A stretch of 64,000 nt of DNA. It comes from Thermosynechococcaceae cyanobacterium MS004. Its GTDB lineage: Bacteria > Cyanobacteriota > Cyanobacteriia > Thermosynechococcales > Thermosynechococcaceae. Within the stretch, counting starts at the first letter, position 1. The number at the start of each line of letters is the position of its first letter. The position numbers were made by a program, and so were the translations under genes. Below are positions 19,788 through 27,991 of this stretch, in pieces. The stretch is taken from contig JAKRSB010000141.1 of NCBI GenBank assembly GCA_022402525.1, positions 26,060 to 90,059 of the forward strand, read 5' to 3'. The notes under the pieces were generated by a model that saw only the letters and a program-made list of their open reading frames with translations, searched no databases and was not told where the DNA came from.

Positions 19788-19879
19788 TTCCTACCAGGTT
19801 AATTTCCAGGCTAATTCTAGAAGTCTGCCCAATCTCGTCAAGCCTGTCTTTTCAAGCCAATCTTTTCAAACCAATCTTT

Positions 19880-21388
19880 TCAAGCCTTTTTGGAGAGATT
19901 GCTTTTTGTTGCGTTACGTCGTTTGTAAAACCAGCGCTCATTGCGATCGCGGTTTTGCTGCGATCGCCGCCAGTCTGCTGCAACCGACTGAATGACCTGA
20001 GAGAAGGTTGGCGAGACGTAGCCCATTGTACCTAGAGCCTGCAATGGAACCCCTTGCTGGATCGCAAGGGCAAACACATGAATCAACTCTGGCGCTTCTG
20101 TCCCCACCAGATGAGCGCCGAGCAACTTCCCGTCTGGCTGTACCAGCACCTTACAGAATCCTGCTGGAACTTGCGCCAAAACTGCACGACGAGACGCACG
20201 GTAGGTTTGGCGAAGGATCTGGGTTTCGGGACAATATCGCAGCGCTTGCCGCTCCGTAAAGCCAACCCGTGCTAGGGGCGGATCGCTCAAAATTGCGTAG
20301 GGAAGCTGGAAATATTGGCAGGAGGTTTGGCGCTCAAATAGGGCATTTTGCACTGCTAGCTGGGCCTCATAACACCCTACACTGGGGATCTGATAGCCGC
20401 CCAAGAGTCCTCCACAGGCATAAACCGAGGGGATAGAGGTCTGGAGTGCCGCATTAACCCAGAGTCCCTGGGGGGTTTGGTGGAGGTTGAGGAGCGCAAT
20501 ACTTGGGGGAAGCGCACTCAATAATCCAGAAGATTCAGGAGATTCAGAAGGTTCTGGAACGATCACCAAGCCATTGACCCTTCGCTTGTGGCGATCGCTG
20601 TTTTGCTGACCCATCTCTAGGGTCAGTCCATCGGGATGGGGATGTACTGCCAGCAGAGAGCTTTGGGTGTCAATGCTGACTCCGCATCCTTCGAGATAGG
20701 TTTGTAGTGTAAAAGCAGCTTCTGCGTCTTCCTGTGGCAATAACCTTTGGCCATTCGTGAGCAAAACAACAGAAAGTCCTACAGACGCACCCAGCCGCTG
20801 AAGACTGTGACCGATCTCAACAGACTGGGGGCCAGCCCCTAATATTCCAATGACCTGAGGTTCGCCTGAATTGGAAGCCTGAAGAACCTGAGCAAGCTGC
20901 CCATGGACAAGTTGCTCATAAAGCTGGGCAGCTGTCCAGACCCTAGGATGGTTAATCCCTGGAATATCGGGCATCTGAGAGGCTCGATTTAGGGCCAAGA
21001 GGTAAGCCCGCGATCGCAGTTCCTGTCCTGCAACAACCAACCCGCTCGATTCAAGCTGGAAAGCGCCCTCAATATAGTGAACGCCCGCAGCCTGTACAGC
21101 CGCAGCAGGACTTTCCAAAGCGCTGGCCAAAAGTTCGTGAGCAAAGCTCAGGCGTTCGGAATAGGCAAATTTAGCATGGGCAAATTTAGCATGGGCAAAT
21201 TCAGCATGGGCAAATTCAGGGTGCTGCGAAACAAGCCGTGCACCCTCCCGCAACAGCAGCAGGGGGTCAACCTCTAAAGGCTGTTCCACCACCCAAGCCA
21301 CGCGACCATGAGCTTGAGCCGCTGCGATTGCAGCGCTATAACCTGGTTCTGTTGCACCCAGGATGACTAAATCATAATCAACAGCCAT
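19880..21388 (-). CDS. Pyridine-nucleotide-disulfide-oxidoreductase-like flavoprotein lacking the redox disulfide
   Basis: This 502-residue protein has the overall layout of the dihydrolipoamide dehydrogenase/mercuric reductase group: an N-terminal FAD-binding fold (DLVILGATEPGYSAA), a central NAD(P) fold (IGILGAGPQSVEIGHSLQRLG near 178), an ATPSVYACGG-like FAD motif (SIPSVYACGGLLG) and a C-terminal dimer domain. The redox-active CxxxxC that should follow the first fold is absent (the region reads LEVDPLLLLREG). The C-terminal His-Pro active site is also changed (YVSPTFSQ). It therefore cannot do normal disulfide chemistry. Residues 59-75 hold a repeated FAHAK/E pentapeptide. It lies 9 bases after the pentapeptide-repeat gene, so they form an apparent operon. 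Confidence 0.8.
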   Translation of the reverse strand: MAVDYDLVILGATEPGYSAAIAAAQAHGRVAWVVEQPLEVDPLLLLREGARLVSQHPEFAHAEFAHAKFAHAKFAYSERLSFAHELLASALESPAAAVQAAGVHYIEGAFQLESSGLVVAGQELRSRAYLLALNRASQMPDIPGINHPRVWTAAQLYEQLVHGQLAQVLQASNSGEPQVIGILGAGPQSVEIGHSLQRLGASVGLSVVLLTNGQRLLPQEDAEAAFTLQTYLEGCGVSIDTQSSLLAVHPHPDGLTLEMGQQNSDRHKRRVNGLVIVPEPSESPESSGLLSALPPSIALLNLHQTPQGLWVNAALQTSIPSVYACGGLLGGYQIPSVGCYEAQLAVQNALFERQTSCQYFQLPYAILSDPPLARVGFTERQALRYCPETQILRQTYRASRRAVLAQVPAGFCKVLVQPDGKLLGAHLVGTEAPELIHVFALAIQQGVPLQALGTMGYVSPTFSQVIQSVAADWRRSQQNRDRNERWFYKRRNATKSNLSKKA

Positions 21389-21397
21389 TCGTTCCGC

Positions 21398-22918
21398 CTA
21401 ATCCAGACGGGTGCCGTCAGGCATAATGACATTATCTAAGACTGCATTTTTGAGATTGGCATCCGTCAAATTTGCCCCCGTCAAATTTGCCCCCGTCAGG
21501 TTAGACCAACTCAGATCTGCACCGCTCAAGTCGGCATTTAAGAAATCTGTCCCTCTCAAATTTGCGTTGCGGAGGGTTGCGCCTTTCAGGTTCGCCTGCC
21601 GCAGCTTTGCCCCCAATAAATTCACGTGGTACAGGCTAGCACCCTCCAGATTCGACCACACCAGATGGGCTTCTTGGAGGTCGGCCAAGGTGAGGCTAAC
21701 GCCCGATAAATCCGAATCACTTAGGTCAATTTTGATAAACGATCGCTCCCCAGCAGCGTAGCGCGCCAAAAAAGCTTCCACAGCCTTTCGCTTTGCCGTC
21801 GTCTCAAGGTTTTCAACGACGGGCTTGAGTTCTGGGCTTATATCTGGGCTTACCTGGGATACAGATTCGGAATCGGGGACGGGAGAATCGAGGGAGATCA
21901 GAACATCAGAAGAAGCACCTGCTTGGGCATCGCGCGACAATTCGTTTGATCCTTCGTTTGATCCAAGTCCTGAAGGTGCTGGGTCTATGAGTGGAGTCTC
22001 TAGAGACGCTATCGGCGCAGAATTTACATCTAGCGAGACAGGATCTAACGAGACCGTTGAAAAGCCCGAATCAGACTCTTCCTGACGCTCGTGATCGACA
22101 TACCCTAATGCGCCGGAATCTGAGTCCCCAGAATCTGAGTCTCCAGAATCTGAGTTCCCAGAATTCAGAGCGTTAGAATTCAGGGGGCCATGCTCAGGAA
22201 GCGAGCTTAAACTTTGAGTCGCAATCGGTTCTGGCAGCACATCAGCGTCTTTTAAGACAGCCTCATGCACATTTGCTGTGGACTGGGAAGAGGTTCCAGA
22301 AAAAATGAAGGTAACGGGCTTCACCTCTGGAGGCTTTTGGCGGGGTGCGGTGCGCTCCAGTTCCGCAGGCTTAAAAATAGACCGCCAAAAGGGAAGATCG
22401 CTCCCCTCTTTTTGCCCATAGAGTTCAATGGTCTGAATCTTAGTCAGGCCAAGCTGCACGGTACATTCTTTAACCAGTGGTTCAAGAATTTCTTGATCGG
22501 GGACTTCACGCCCAGACAGGCTGACCTGTAAACCGACCCCTCGAAGTTCAACATCCACTTGCGTCACGCCATAGGCTGCAAGTTCCTGACGAAAAAGATC
22601 CTGCAATGCCTCTGGATCTGCCTGCCCTGCACGCACGAACCGCTCATCTTGAGTGAGCTGTAGGGTTGCAGCAGCCCAGTGGGATGCTGCACTTTCGTCC
22701 TCTCCATCTAAACTCAAGTCAAGCGTGGGCCGTTTCTCTATTCCGGACTGCGCGATCGCCACAGATTCATGCGTCACGCCAGATTCATGCGTCACGTCAG
22801 GGACAATCTCTGTCCCTAATGCTTCAGCCACTGGGGGTTCAGTCTCCAGCTCCATCAAGGATTCCTGAGTCAAGGAAAAATCTGGATCTAAAGGCTGAGG
22901 CGCGATTGAATCTGACAT
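21398..22918 (-). CDS. Pentapeptide-repeat protein with acidic linker
   Basis: The frame reaches back to a TTG at 23038, but the ATG at 22916-22918 (MSDSIAPQPLDP) is the likelier start and gives 506 residues. Residues about 60-180 form a small alpha/beta domain of unknown type. A long acidic Ser/Asp-rich linker follows, with SGDSD repeats encoded by 15-bp units (22116-22160). About 20 pentapeptide repeats of the A(D/N)Lxx type (ANLKGATLRNANLRGTDF and so on) make a right-handed beta-helix at the C-terminus. Such helices bind proteins or mimic DNA; the target here is unknown. The gene directly precedes the disulfide-less flavoprotein. Confidence 0.82.
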   Translation of the reverse strand: MSDSIAPQPLDPDFSLTQESLMELETEPPVAEALGTEIVPDVTHESGVTHESVAIAQSGIEKRPTLDLSLDGEDESAASHWAAATLQLTQDERFVRAGQADPEALQDLFRQELAAYGVTQVDVELRGVGLQVSLSGREVPDQEILEPLVKECTVQLGLTKIQTIELYGQKEGSDLPFWRSIFKPAELERTAPRQKPPEVKPVTFIFSGTSSQSTANVHEAVLKDADVLPEPIATQSLSSLPEHGPLNSNALNSGNSDSGDSDSGDSDSGALGYVDHERQEESDSGFSTVSLDPVSLDVNSAPIASLETPLIDPAPSGLGSNEGSNELSRDAQAGASSDVLISLDSPVPDSESVSQVSPDISPELKPVVENLETTAKRKAVEAFLARYAAGERSFIKIDLSDSDLSGVSLTLADLQEAHLVWSNLEGASLYHVNLLGAKLRQANLKGATLRNANLRGTDFLNADLSGADLSWSNLTGANLTGANLTDANLKNAVLDNVIMPDGTRLD

Positions 22919-23297
22919 ACGAACTTGCTCTTGAGAATCGTCGCTCTTGAAAATCGTCAATCGGTCACGGCTGGACTGCTTCAGGGAGACCGAATGCAGA
23001 ATTGACTTATCCCTCAAGCTTACCCCTGTTTTTATCAAAAAAGTGCATGAAAGTCAGTCTCTATATCAATAAACAGCGTTTAGAAAGCCTCGCCCTAGCC
23101 GCTTCGCCCTAGCCTACGGCAGATATTAGGCAACCCCTTCAGGATCTGGAGCGCGATCGCCTACTCCCCATCCCTCGAATTCCCCAGACTCGACAAGGGT
23201 TTATGGCCAGCCAATAGACACAACACCCAGCAAAGCCAGCCATAATTTAAGAAGGAGTCATGCAGAAATTGCAACGCATAATCTTATTCTTCGCATC

Positions 23298-23339
23298 GTT
23301 ACTAAAAGCACAATTTGAAAATAAACGACACAGTACCAT
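23298..23339 (+). promoter_or_regulatory. Candidate NtcA-activated promoter of glnN
   Basis: The relaxed NtcA palindrome GTTACTAAAAGCAC (GT-N10-AC) spans 23298-23311. Exactly 22 bases later comes TACCAT (23334-23339), which fits the TAN3T -10 box. This is the spacing known for class II NtcA promoters of cyanobacterial nitrogen genes. The site does not match the strict GTA-N8-TAC consensus, and no strict site occurs in the 330 bases before the gene. A ribosome site (AGGAGA) sits at 23358-23363. Confidence 0.5.
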
Positions 23340-23372
23340 CTTTGGTTATGACTTCCCAGGAGAATAGATAAC

Positions 23373-25544
23373 ATGAGTCACGAATTGCGCGTCCAGGCAG
23401 TTTCTCAGGTCACTGACCGATCGCCACTGCCCACCAAAGTCCCGCAGCGACTCGAAGCTCTGTGGGCGACGGATGTCTTTACCTTGAGCAAGATGCAGGC
23501 AAGTCTGCCCAAGGATGTGTTTAAGTCCATTCAAAAGACCATTAAAACAGGCGAAAAACTAGATGTGGCTGTGGCTGGGGTCGTCGCCTCCGCCATGAAA
23601 GATTGGGCAACGGCAAAGGGTGCTCTCTACTACGCCCACGTCTTTTACCCCATGACCAATGCCACAGCAGAAAAGCATGACGGGTTCATTTCATTGCAGA
23701 GCGATGGCTCCGTGCTGACGGAATTTTCAGGCAAGGTGCTGGTGCAGGGCGAGCCGGATGGGTCATCTTTCCCGAATGGGGGTCTGCGCTCAACCTTTGA
23801 AGCCAGAGGCTACACCGCGTGGGATGTGACAAGTCCCGCCTACGTGATGGAAACTGACAATGGCGTGACCCTGTGTATTCCAACGGTCTTTATCTCTTGG
23901 ACTGGGGAAGCCCTCGACAAAAAAACGCCGCTCCTGCGCTCTAATGCAGCCATGAATAAGGCCGCAACCCGCCTGCTCAAGCTGCTCGGCAATGAAGATG
24001 TTGCACCCGTAAATTCTAGCTGCGGTGCGGAGCAAGAATACTTCTTGGTGGATGCCCACTTTGCCCACAACCGTCCTGATTTGTTGCTCACCGGCAGAAC
24101 GCTTTTTGGAAAGTCTGCGGCAAAGGGTCAACAGTTTGACGACCACTATTTTGGAGCCATTCCAGAGCGTGTCCAGGTCTTCATGCAGGACGTAGAAGAA
24201 AAAATGTATCGGCTGGGGATTCCGGCCAAGACCCGCCATAACGAAGTGGCTCCTGGACAGTTTGAGCTTGCGCCGTTTTTTGAGGCGGCAAACGTGGCGA
24301 GTGACCACCAGCAGCTCATCATGACCATTCTCAAGCTGACGGCCAAGAAGCACGGCTTTGTCTGTTTGCTTCATGAAAAGCCATTTGCAGGCATCAACGG
24401 CTCTGGGAAGCACGTCAACTGGTCCGTGGGCAATGCCACCCAAGGAAACCTGCTAGACCCAGGCGATACGCCCCATGCCAACATTCAGTTCCTGCTCTTT
24501 TGCAGCGCGGTGATTCGCGGTGTGCATAAGTATGGGCCACTGATGCGGGCTGTCGTAGCAACAGCCAGCAATGACCATCGACTGGGCGCAAATGAAGCAC
24601 CGCCCGCCATTATTTCGGTCTACCTAGGGTCTCAACTTGAAGAAGTCTTTCAGAAGATCCAGAAGGGTGAAACCCAGTCTGCTGGGCAAGTTAGTCTGAT
24701 GGATTTAGGTGTACCTTCCCTGCCGATCTTCCCGAAAGATCCGGGCGATCGCAACCGGACTTCTCCCTTTGCTTTTACGGGCAACCGCTTTGAGTTTAGA
24801 GCCGTGGGCTCTGGGCAGTCTGTCGCAGGGCCACTGGTCGCCATGAACACCGTTCTGGCCGACTCCCTTACCTGGATTGCAGACGAGCTAGAAACCAAAA
24901 TGGCTGGCGGCGCAGATGTTGATTCCGCTGCCCTAGCTATTATCAAAGAGGTGATGGATAAGCACAGCAATGTGGTCTTTGGCGGCAATGGCTACTCCGA
25001 AGAGTGGCATCGAATTGCTGTTGAAGAGCGCGGCCTTGCCAACCTGCGCACCACTGCCGATGCCCTGCCCGTCCTCAAAGCCGACTACATTGAAGAACTC
25101 TTTAGTCGCGTAGGCGTGCTCTCCCCCGTTGAGCTAGAAAGCCGCTTTGATGTCTACTCTGAGCAGTATATTCTCGCGATTGGGGTAGAGGCAAAGCTGG
25201 TGGTGGATATCGCAAAAACCATCATCTATCCGGCTGCGGTGCGGTATCTCTCTGAGCTTTCTAGCACAATTTCTAGCCTGAAAGCCATTGGCATTGAGCT
25301 AGAAAAAGAAACGGCAGAGAAGGTTGCATCCTTGGTGCACTCAATGATGGAATACGTGAGCAAACTCAGCACAGCGCTGAGCAAGCATGATTTTGAGTCT
25401 ACAGAAGACCACATGCAGTATTGTGCTCAGACGATTCGTCCATTAATGGATACGGTGCGGGAGTATGCAGATGCCCTGGAAGGGGAGGTGGCCGATGACT
25501 TCTGGCCGCTGCCGACCTACCAGGAAATGCTGTTTGTGAAGTAG
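23373..25544 (+). CDS. glnN: Glutamine synthetase type III
   Basis: This 723-residue enzyme makes glutamine from glutamate, ammonia and ATP. Its length and sequence mark it as the type III (GlnN) form, found in some cyanobacteria beside or instead of GlnA. Signatures include an N-terminal type III domain with [19 protein letters not shown], the metal-binding [27 protein letters not shown], the ATP region [12 protein letters not shown] and [17 protein letters not shown]. The C-terminal helical extension (from about 570) is complete. In known cyanobacteria GlnN rises under nitrogen starvation through NtcA, and a plausible NtcA site lies just upstream. Confidence 0.97.
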   Translation: MSHELRVQAVSQVTDRSPLPTKVPQRLEALWATDVFTLSKMQASLPKDVFKSIQKTIKTGEKLDVAVAGVVASAMKDWATAKGALYYAHVFYPMTNATAEKHDGFISLQSDGSVLTEFSGKVLVQGEPDGSSFPNGGLRSTFEARGYTAWDVTSPAYVMETDNGVTLCIPTVFISWTGEALDKKTPLLRSNAAMNKAATRLLKLLGNEDVAPVNSSCGAEQEYFLVDAHFAHNRPDLLLTGRTLFGKSAAKGQQFDDHYFGAIPERVQVFMQDVEEKMYRLGIPAKTRHNEVAPGQFELAPFFEAANVASDHQQLIMTILKLTAKKHGFVCLLHEKPFAGINGSGKHVNWSVGNATQGNLLDPGDTPHANIQFLLFCSAVIRGVHKYGPLMRAVVATASNDHRLGANEAPPAIISVYLGSQLEEVFQKIQKGETQSAGQVSLMDLGVPSLPIFPKDPGDRNRTSPFAFTGNRFEFRAVGSGQSVAGPLVAMNTVLADSLTWIADELETKMAGGADVDSAALAIIKEVMDKHSNVVFGGNGYSEEWHRIAVEERGLANLRTTADALPVLKADYIEELFSRVGVLSPVELESRFDVYSEQYILAIGVEAKLVVDIAKTIIYPAAVRYLSELSSTISSLKAIGIELEKETAEKVASLVHSMMEYVSKLSTALSKHDFESTEDHMQYCAQTIRPLMDTVREYADALEGEVADDFWPLPTYQEMLFVK

Positions 25545-25576
25545 AACCCATGCCTGAAGTGCTGGTTTGATTGATG

Positions 25577-25604
25577 GGGGCGACCTAGCGATCGCCCCTT
25601 TTTT
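25577..25604 (+). terminator. Rho-independent terminator after glnN
   Basis: A 7-bp perfect stem (GGGGCGA pairing with TCGCCCC) with an 8-base loop is followed directly by six T residues. It lies 32 bases after the glnN stop. The descending arm sits inside a HIP1-like AGCGATCGC. Confidence 0.8.
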
Positions 25605-25688
25605 GCGTCTATTTAGGAAATACCTGGGCGGTTGAGCCGTCTTGATGCAATTCTTAACGATTTTGAATAAGCCCCTCCAAGCATCTAC

Positions 25689-25859
25689 AATCTTTAGGGA
25701 GAGAGACTTTGAGCCTTACTGAGTTAAATGCTGGGTAAAGAATTTTGCAGAGTTGGCTGCCTAAATCTGCGAAAATTAAAAGCGATAGCGAGACCCCTAT
25801 AAAAAGCCGCAGCCCTTAAATCATTACTAAACTTACTGAAAATCTTTGGGAGAGAGACT
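25689..25859 (+). repeat. Duplicated ribosome-site block and short upstream frame before apcF
   Basis: A 20-base block AATCTTTAGGGAGAGAGACT (25689-25708) recurs as a 19-base copy at 25841-25859, differing by one missing A. The second copy carries the apcF ribosome site. The first copy precedes a nine-codon frame that starts TTG at 25709 and ends TAA at 25736-25738. The 152 bases between the copies hold an AT-rich stretch with a TATAAA-like box. The layout looks like a duplicated 5' leader. Confidence 0.7.
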
Positions 25860-25860
25860 C

Positions 25861-26370
25861 ATGCAGGATGCAGTGACTGCTGTCATTGAAAACTACGATA
25901 TCAAGGGTCGTTACCTAGACCGAGATGCGATCGATACCTTGAAGGACTACTTTAGCAGCGGCATTGCTAGAGTAAAGGCGGCAGCAGTAATTAATGGCAA
26001 TGCTGCAAAAATTGTAAAAGCAGCTGGCTCCCAGCTCTTTGATGAACAGCCAGAGCTGATTCGTCCAGGCGGGAATGCCTATACAACCCGACGCTATGCA
26101 GCCTGCCTACGGGATCTGGACTACTATTTACGCTATGTCAGCTATGCCCTGGTTGCAGGCGATGTGGATGTGCTGAACGAACGCGTGCTTGAAGGACTGC
26201 GCGAAACCTACAATTCCTTGGGTGTGCCCATTGGGCCGACGGTGCGCGGTATTCAGATTCTGAAGGCTGTGGTTCAAGCCCAAGTCAGTGAAGCTGGAAT
26301 TGATGCGGCAGACATTGTAGCTCAGCCCTTTGATTACCTTTCACGTCAGTTTAGTGAGCAGAATATTTAG
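25861..26370 (+). CDS. apcF: Phycobilisome core allophycocyanin beta-18 subunit
   Basis: ApcF is a minor beta-type allophycocyanin of the phycobilisome core. It pairs with the chromophore domain of the linker ApcE in the terminal emitter that passes energy to photosystem II. The ATG at 25861 gives 169 residues, the normal length; an upstream in-frame TTG at 25846 lies inside the ribosome site. Bilin-attachment Cys82 is present in RRYAACLRD, and the LFDEQPELIRPGGN segment separates ApcF from ApcB. NSLGVPIGPTVRGI is also typical. It stands alone, as apcF does in other cyanobacteria, with a terminator downstream. Confidence 0.96.
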   Translation: MQDAVTAVIENYDIKGRYLDRDAIDTLKDYFSSGIARVKAAAVINGNAAKIVKAAGSQLFDEQPELIRPGGNAYTTRRYAACLRDLDYYLRYVSYALVAGDVDVLNERVLEGLRETYNSLGVPIGPTVRGIQILKAVVQAQVSEAGIDAADIVAQPFDYLSRQFSEQNI

Positions 26371-26496
26371 CCCAATGTTGAGCTAAATATTGAGCCTAGT
26401 CTTAGGGGAACTCAAGCCCATTGAGATGGGGTCTATGGTTCCCAGGGTAAAAAGCTGAGGTTGTTCTCTAGCTTCTTTACCATTCTGAAGCAATCT

Positions 26497-26526
26497 AAGA
26501 GGCTGGGACTATCCCAGCCTCTTTTT
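26497..26526 (+). terminator. Strong Rho-independent terminator after apcF
   Basis: A perfect 12-bp stem (AAGAGGCTGGGA with its complement) and a 3-base loop end in a run of T. It lies about 125 bases after the apcF stop. The descending arm, CAGCCTCTTTTTA, is repeated 13 bases further on without its partner. Confidence 0.9.
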
Positions 26527-26566
26527 ATTCTCAGCCTCTTTTTATAATGAAGCGATGGATTCAACT

Positions 26567-26590
26567 GTGGATTCAAAATTTTGAATCCAC
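26567..26590. repeat. 24-bp perfect palindrome with flanking CTGTGCAAA repeats
   Basis: A perfect 24-bp inverted repeat centred on AAAATTTT has arms GTGGATTCAAAA and its complement. It is followed by degenerate copies of the word CTGTGCAAATTAAAT at about 26595-26625 and again at 26783-26838, on both sides of a dispersed repeat. All this lies in the 460-base gap between apcF and rfbB, which holds no gene I can support. The palindrome could bind a dimeric regulator or form a cruciform. Confidence 0.7.
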
Positions 26591-26721
26591 TGATCTGTGC
26601 AAATTAAATTAAATCTGTGCAAAATAACGTGAGTTCGACAAAAAACGACCGCTCCTCATCCTCCCATCCTCTTGCTATCTAGGGAGAAGGAGGGGCAACT
26701 AAAAATCAAGCTTCTTAAGCC

Positions 26722-26756
26722 CCTCGCCTTTGGGAGAGGGGCTTGGGGTGAGGGGC
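26722..26756 (+). repeat. Dispersed G/C-rich repeat, copy 1
   Basis: A 35-base element rich in GAGGGG/CCCCTC words can fold on itself with the bases just before it (AAGCCCCTC at 26717-26725 against GAGGGGCTT at 26736-26744). The same element, inverted and roughly 90 percent identical by eye, occurs at 44179-44214. It resembles the small palindromic intergenic repeats common in cyanobacterial genomes. Confidence 0.7.
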
Positions 26757-26830
26757 TTTAAGTACATCATCAAACTCACGTCAAATTAAATCTTTGCAAA
26801 TTAAACCTGTGCGAGCTAAATCTTTGCAAA

Positions 26831-27895
26831 CTAAACCGTGAGTCCTAATCGTTGTCGTTCATAGTTTTGAGCGGTGACTTGCTGGCACCAGTCCCGATGG
26901 TCAAGATACCACTGCACCGTTTTGCGAAGGCCTGACTCAATATTTTCCTGAGGCGACCAGCCCAGCTGAGTATGGAGCTTCGTAAAGTCGATCGCATAGC
27001 GTCGGTCATGGCCAGGACGATCTTTGACGTAGCTGACCAGGTTCAGGTGAGGCACATGAGAGGAGTCAGGCAGTAGCTCATCTAAGATGGCGCAAAGCTG
27101 CTGCACGAGCCAGAGATTCGTCCGCTCTGCTGCGCCACCCACGTTGTAGGTTTCGCCCGGTGTCCCTTGATCCAGAACGAGACGAATTGCGCGACAGTGG
27201 TCTTCCACAAAAAGCCAGTCTCGAATATTCTGCCCATCTCCATAGATGGGCAGGGGCTGCCCCTCGATCGCATTTAAGATCATCAGCGGAATCAGCTTTT
27301 CGGGGAACTGGTAAGGCCCATAATTATTGGAGCAGTTTGTAATTAGCGTGGGTAGGCCGTAGGTGTGAAAGTACGCTCGAACGAGATGATCAGAGCTGGC
27401 CTTAGAAGCAGAGTAGGGGCTATTGGGGGAATAGGGGGTGGTTTCAGAGAATGCTGGATCTTCGGCATTCAGCGAGCCAAAGACCTCATCTGTTGAAACA
27501 TGGAGGAATCTAAAGGCATCCTGGGCGGGTGCGGGTAGACTTTTCCAATAGTTCCGCGCTTCTTCAAGGAGGTGGAAAGTACCGACCACATTGGTCTGAA
27601 TGAAGGCATCCGGCCCATCAATAGAGCGATCGACGTGGGTTTCGGCAGCAAAGTTGAGGATGGCGTCGGGCTGGTAGGTGGTGAGCAGATCCTGAACTAG
27701 ACCGCGATCGCCAATATCTCCCTGCACAAAAATATGGAGGGGATCGTCGGCAAGGGTGGCGAGGGTTTCGAGGTTGTCAGCATAGGTCAGCTTGTCGAGG
27801 TTAATAATGCGTAGGTCTGAACTTTGGCGCTGCTGGAGTACAAAATTAGCGCCAATAAATCCTGCACCGCCCGTCACTAAAATTGTTGTTGCCAT
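26831..27895 (-). CDS. rfbB: dTDP-glucose 4,6-dehydratase
   Basis: This NAD-dependent enzyme makes dTDP-4-keto-6-deoxyglucose, the precursor of dTDP-rhamnose and other surface sugars. The 354-residue protein has the glycine motif TGGAGFIGANF, the acid/base region HVSTDEVFGSL with T-D-E, the catalytic YSASKASSDH (YxxxK) and the substrate loop NCSNNYGPYQFPEKLIP, all typical. The rest of the rhamnose pathway is not in the window. It lies 96 bases downstream of gdhA on the same strand. Confidence 0.96.
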   Translation of the reverse strand: MATTILVTGGAGFIGANFVLQQRQSSDLRIINLDKLTYADNLETLATLADDPLHIFVQGDIGDRGLVQDLLTTYQPDAILNFAAETHVDRSIDGPDAFIQTNVVGTFHLLEEARNYWKSLPAPAQDAFRFLHVSTDEVFGSLNAEDPAFSETTPYSPNSPYSASKASSDHLVRAYFHTYGLPTLITNCSNNYGPYQFPEKLIPLMILNAIEGQPLPIYGDGQNIRDWLFVEDHCRAIRLVLDQGTPGETYNVGGAAERTNLWLVQQLCAILDELLPDSSHVPHLNLVSYVKDRPGHDRRYAIDFTKLHTQLGWSPQENIESGLRKTVQWYLDHRDWCQQVTAQNYERQRLGLTV

Positions 27896-27991
27896 ATGTC
27901 AAGGTTAGGGGGAGGTCTGGACTGATTCTTTTTCTTCTCGATGCCAACATGATTCTAAACGATGAATCATGAGTGGCCTAGCAAGGGTGAT

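Noticed and set aside
23790..24443. 217-codon minus-strand frame opposite glnN
   Set aside because: Shadow frame of a conserved enzyme, without ribosome site or recognisable domain.
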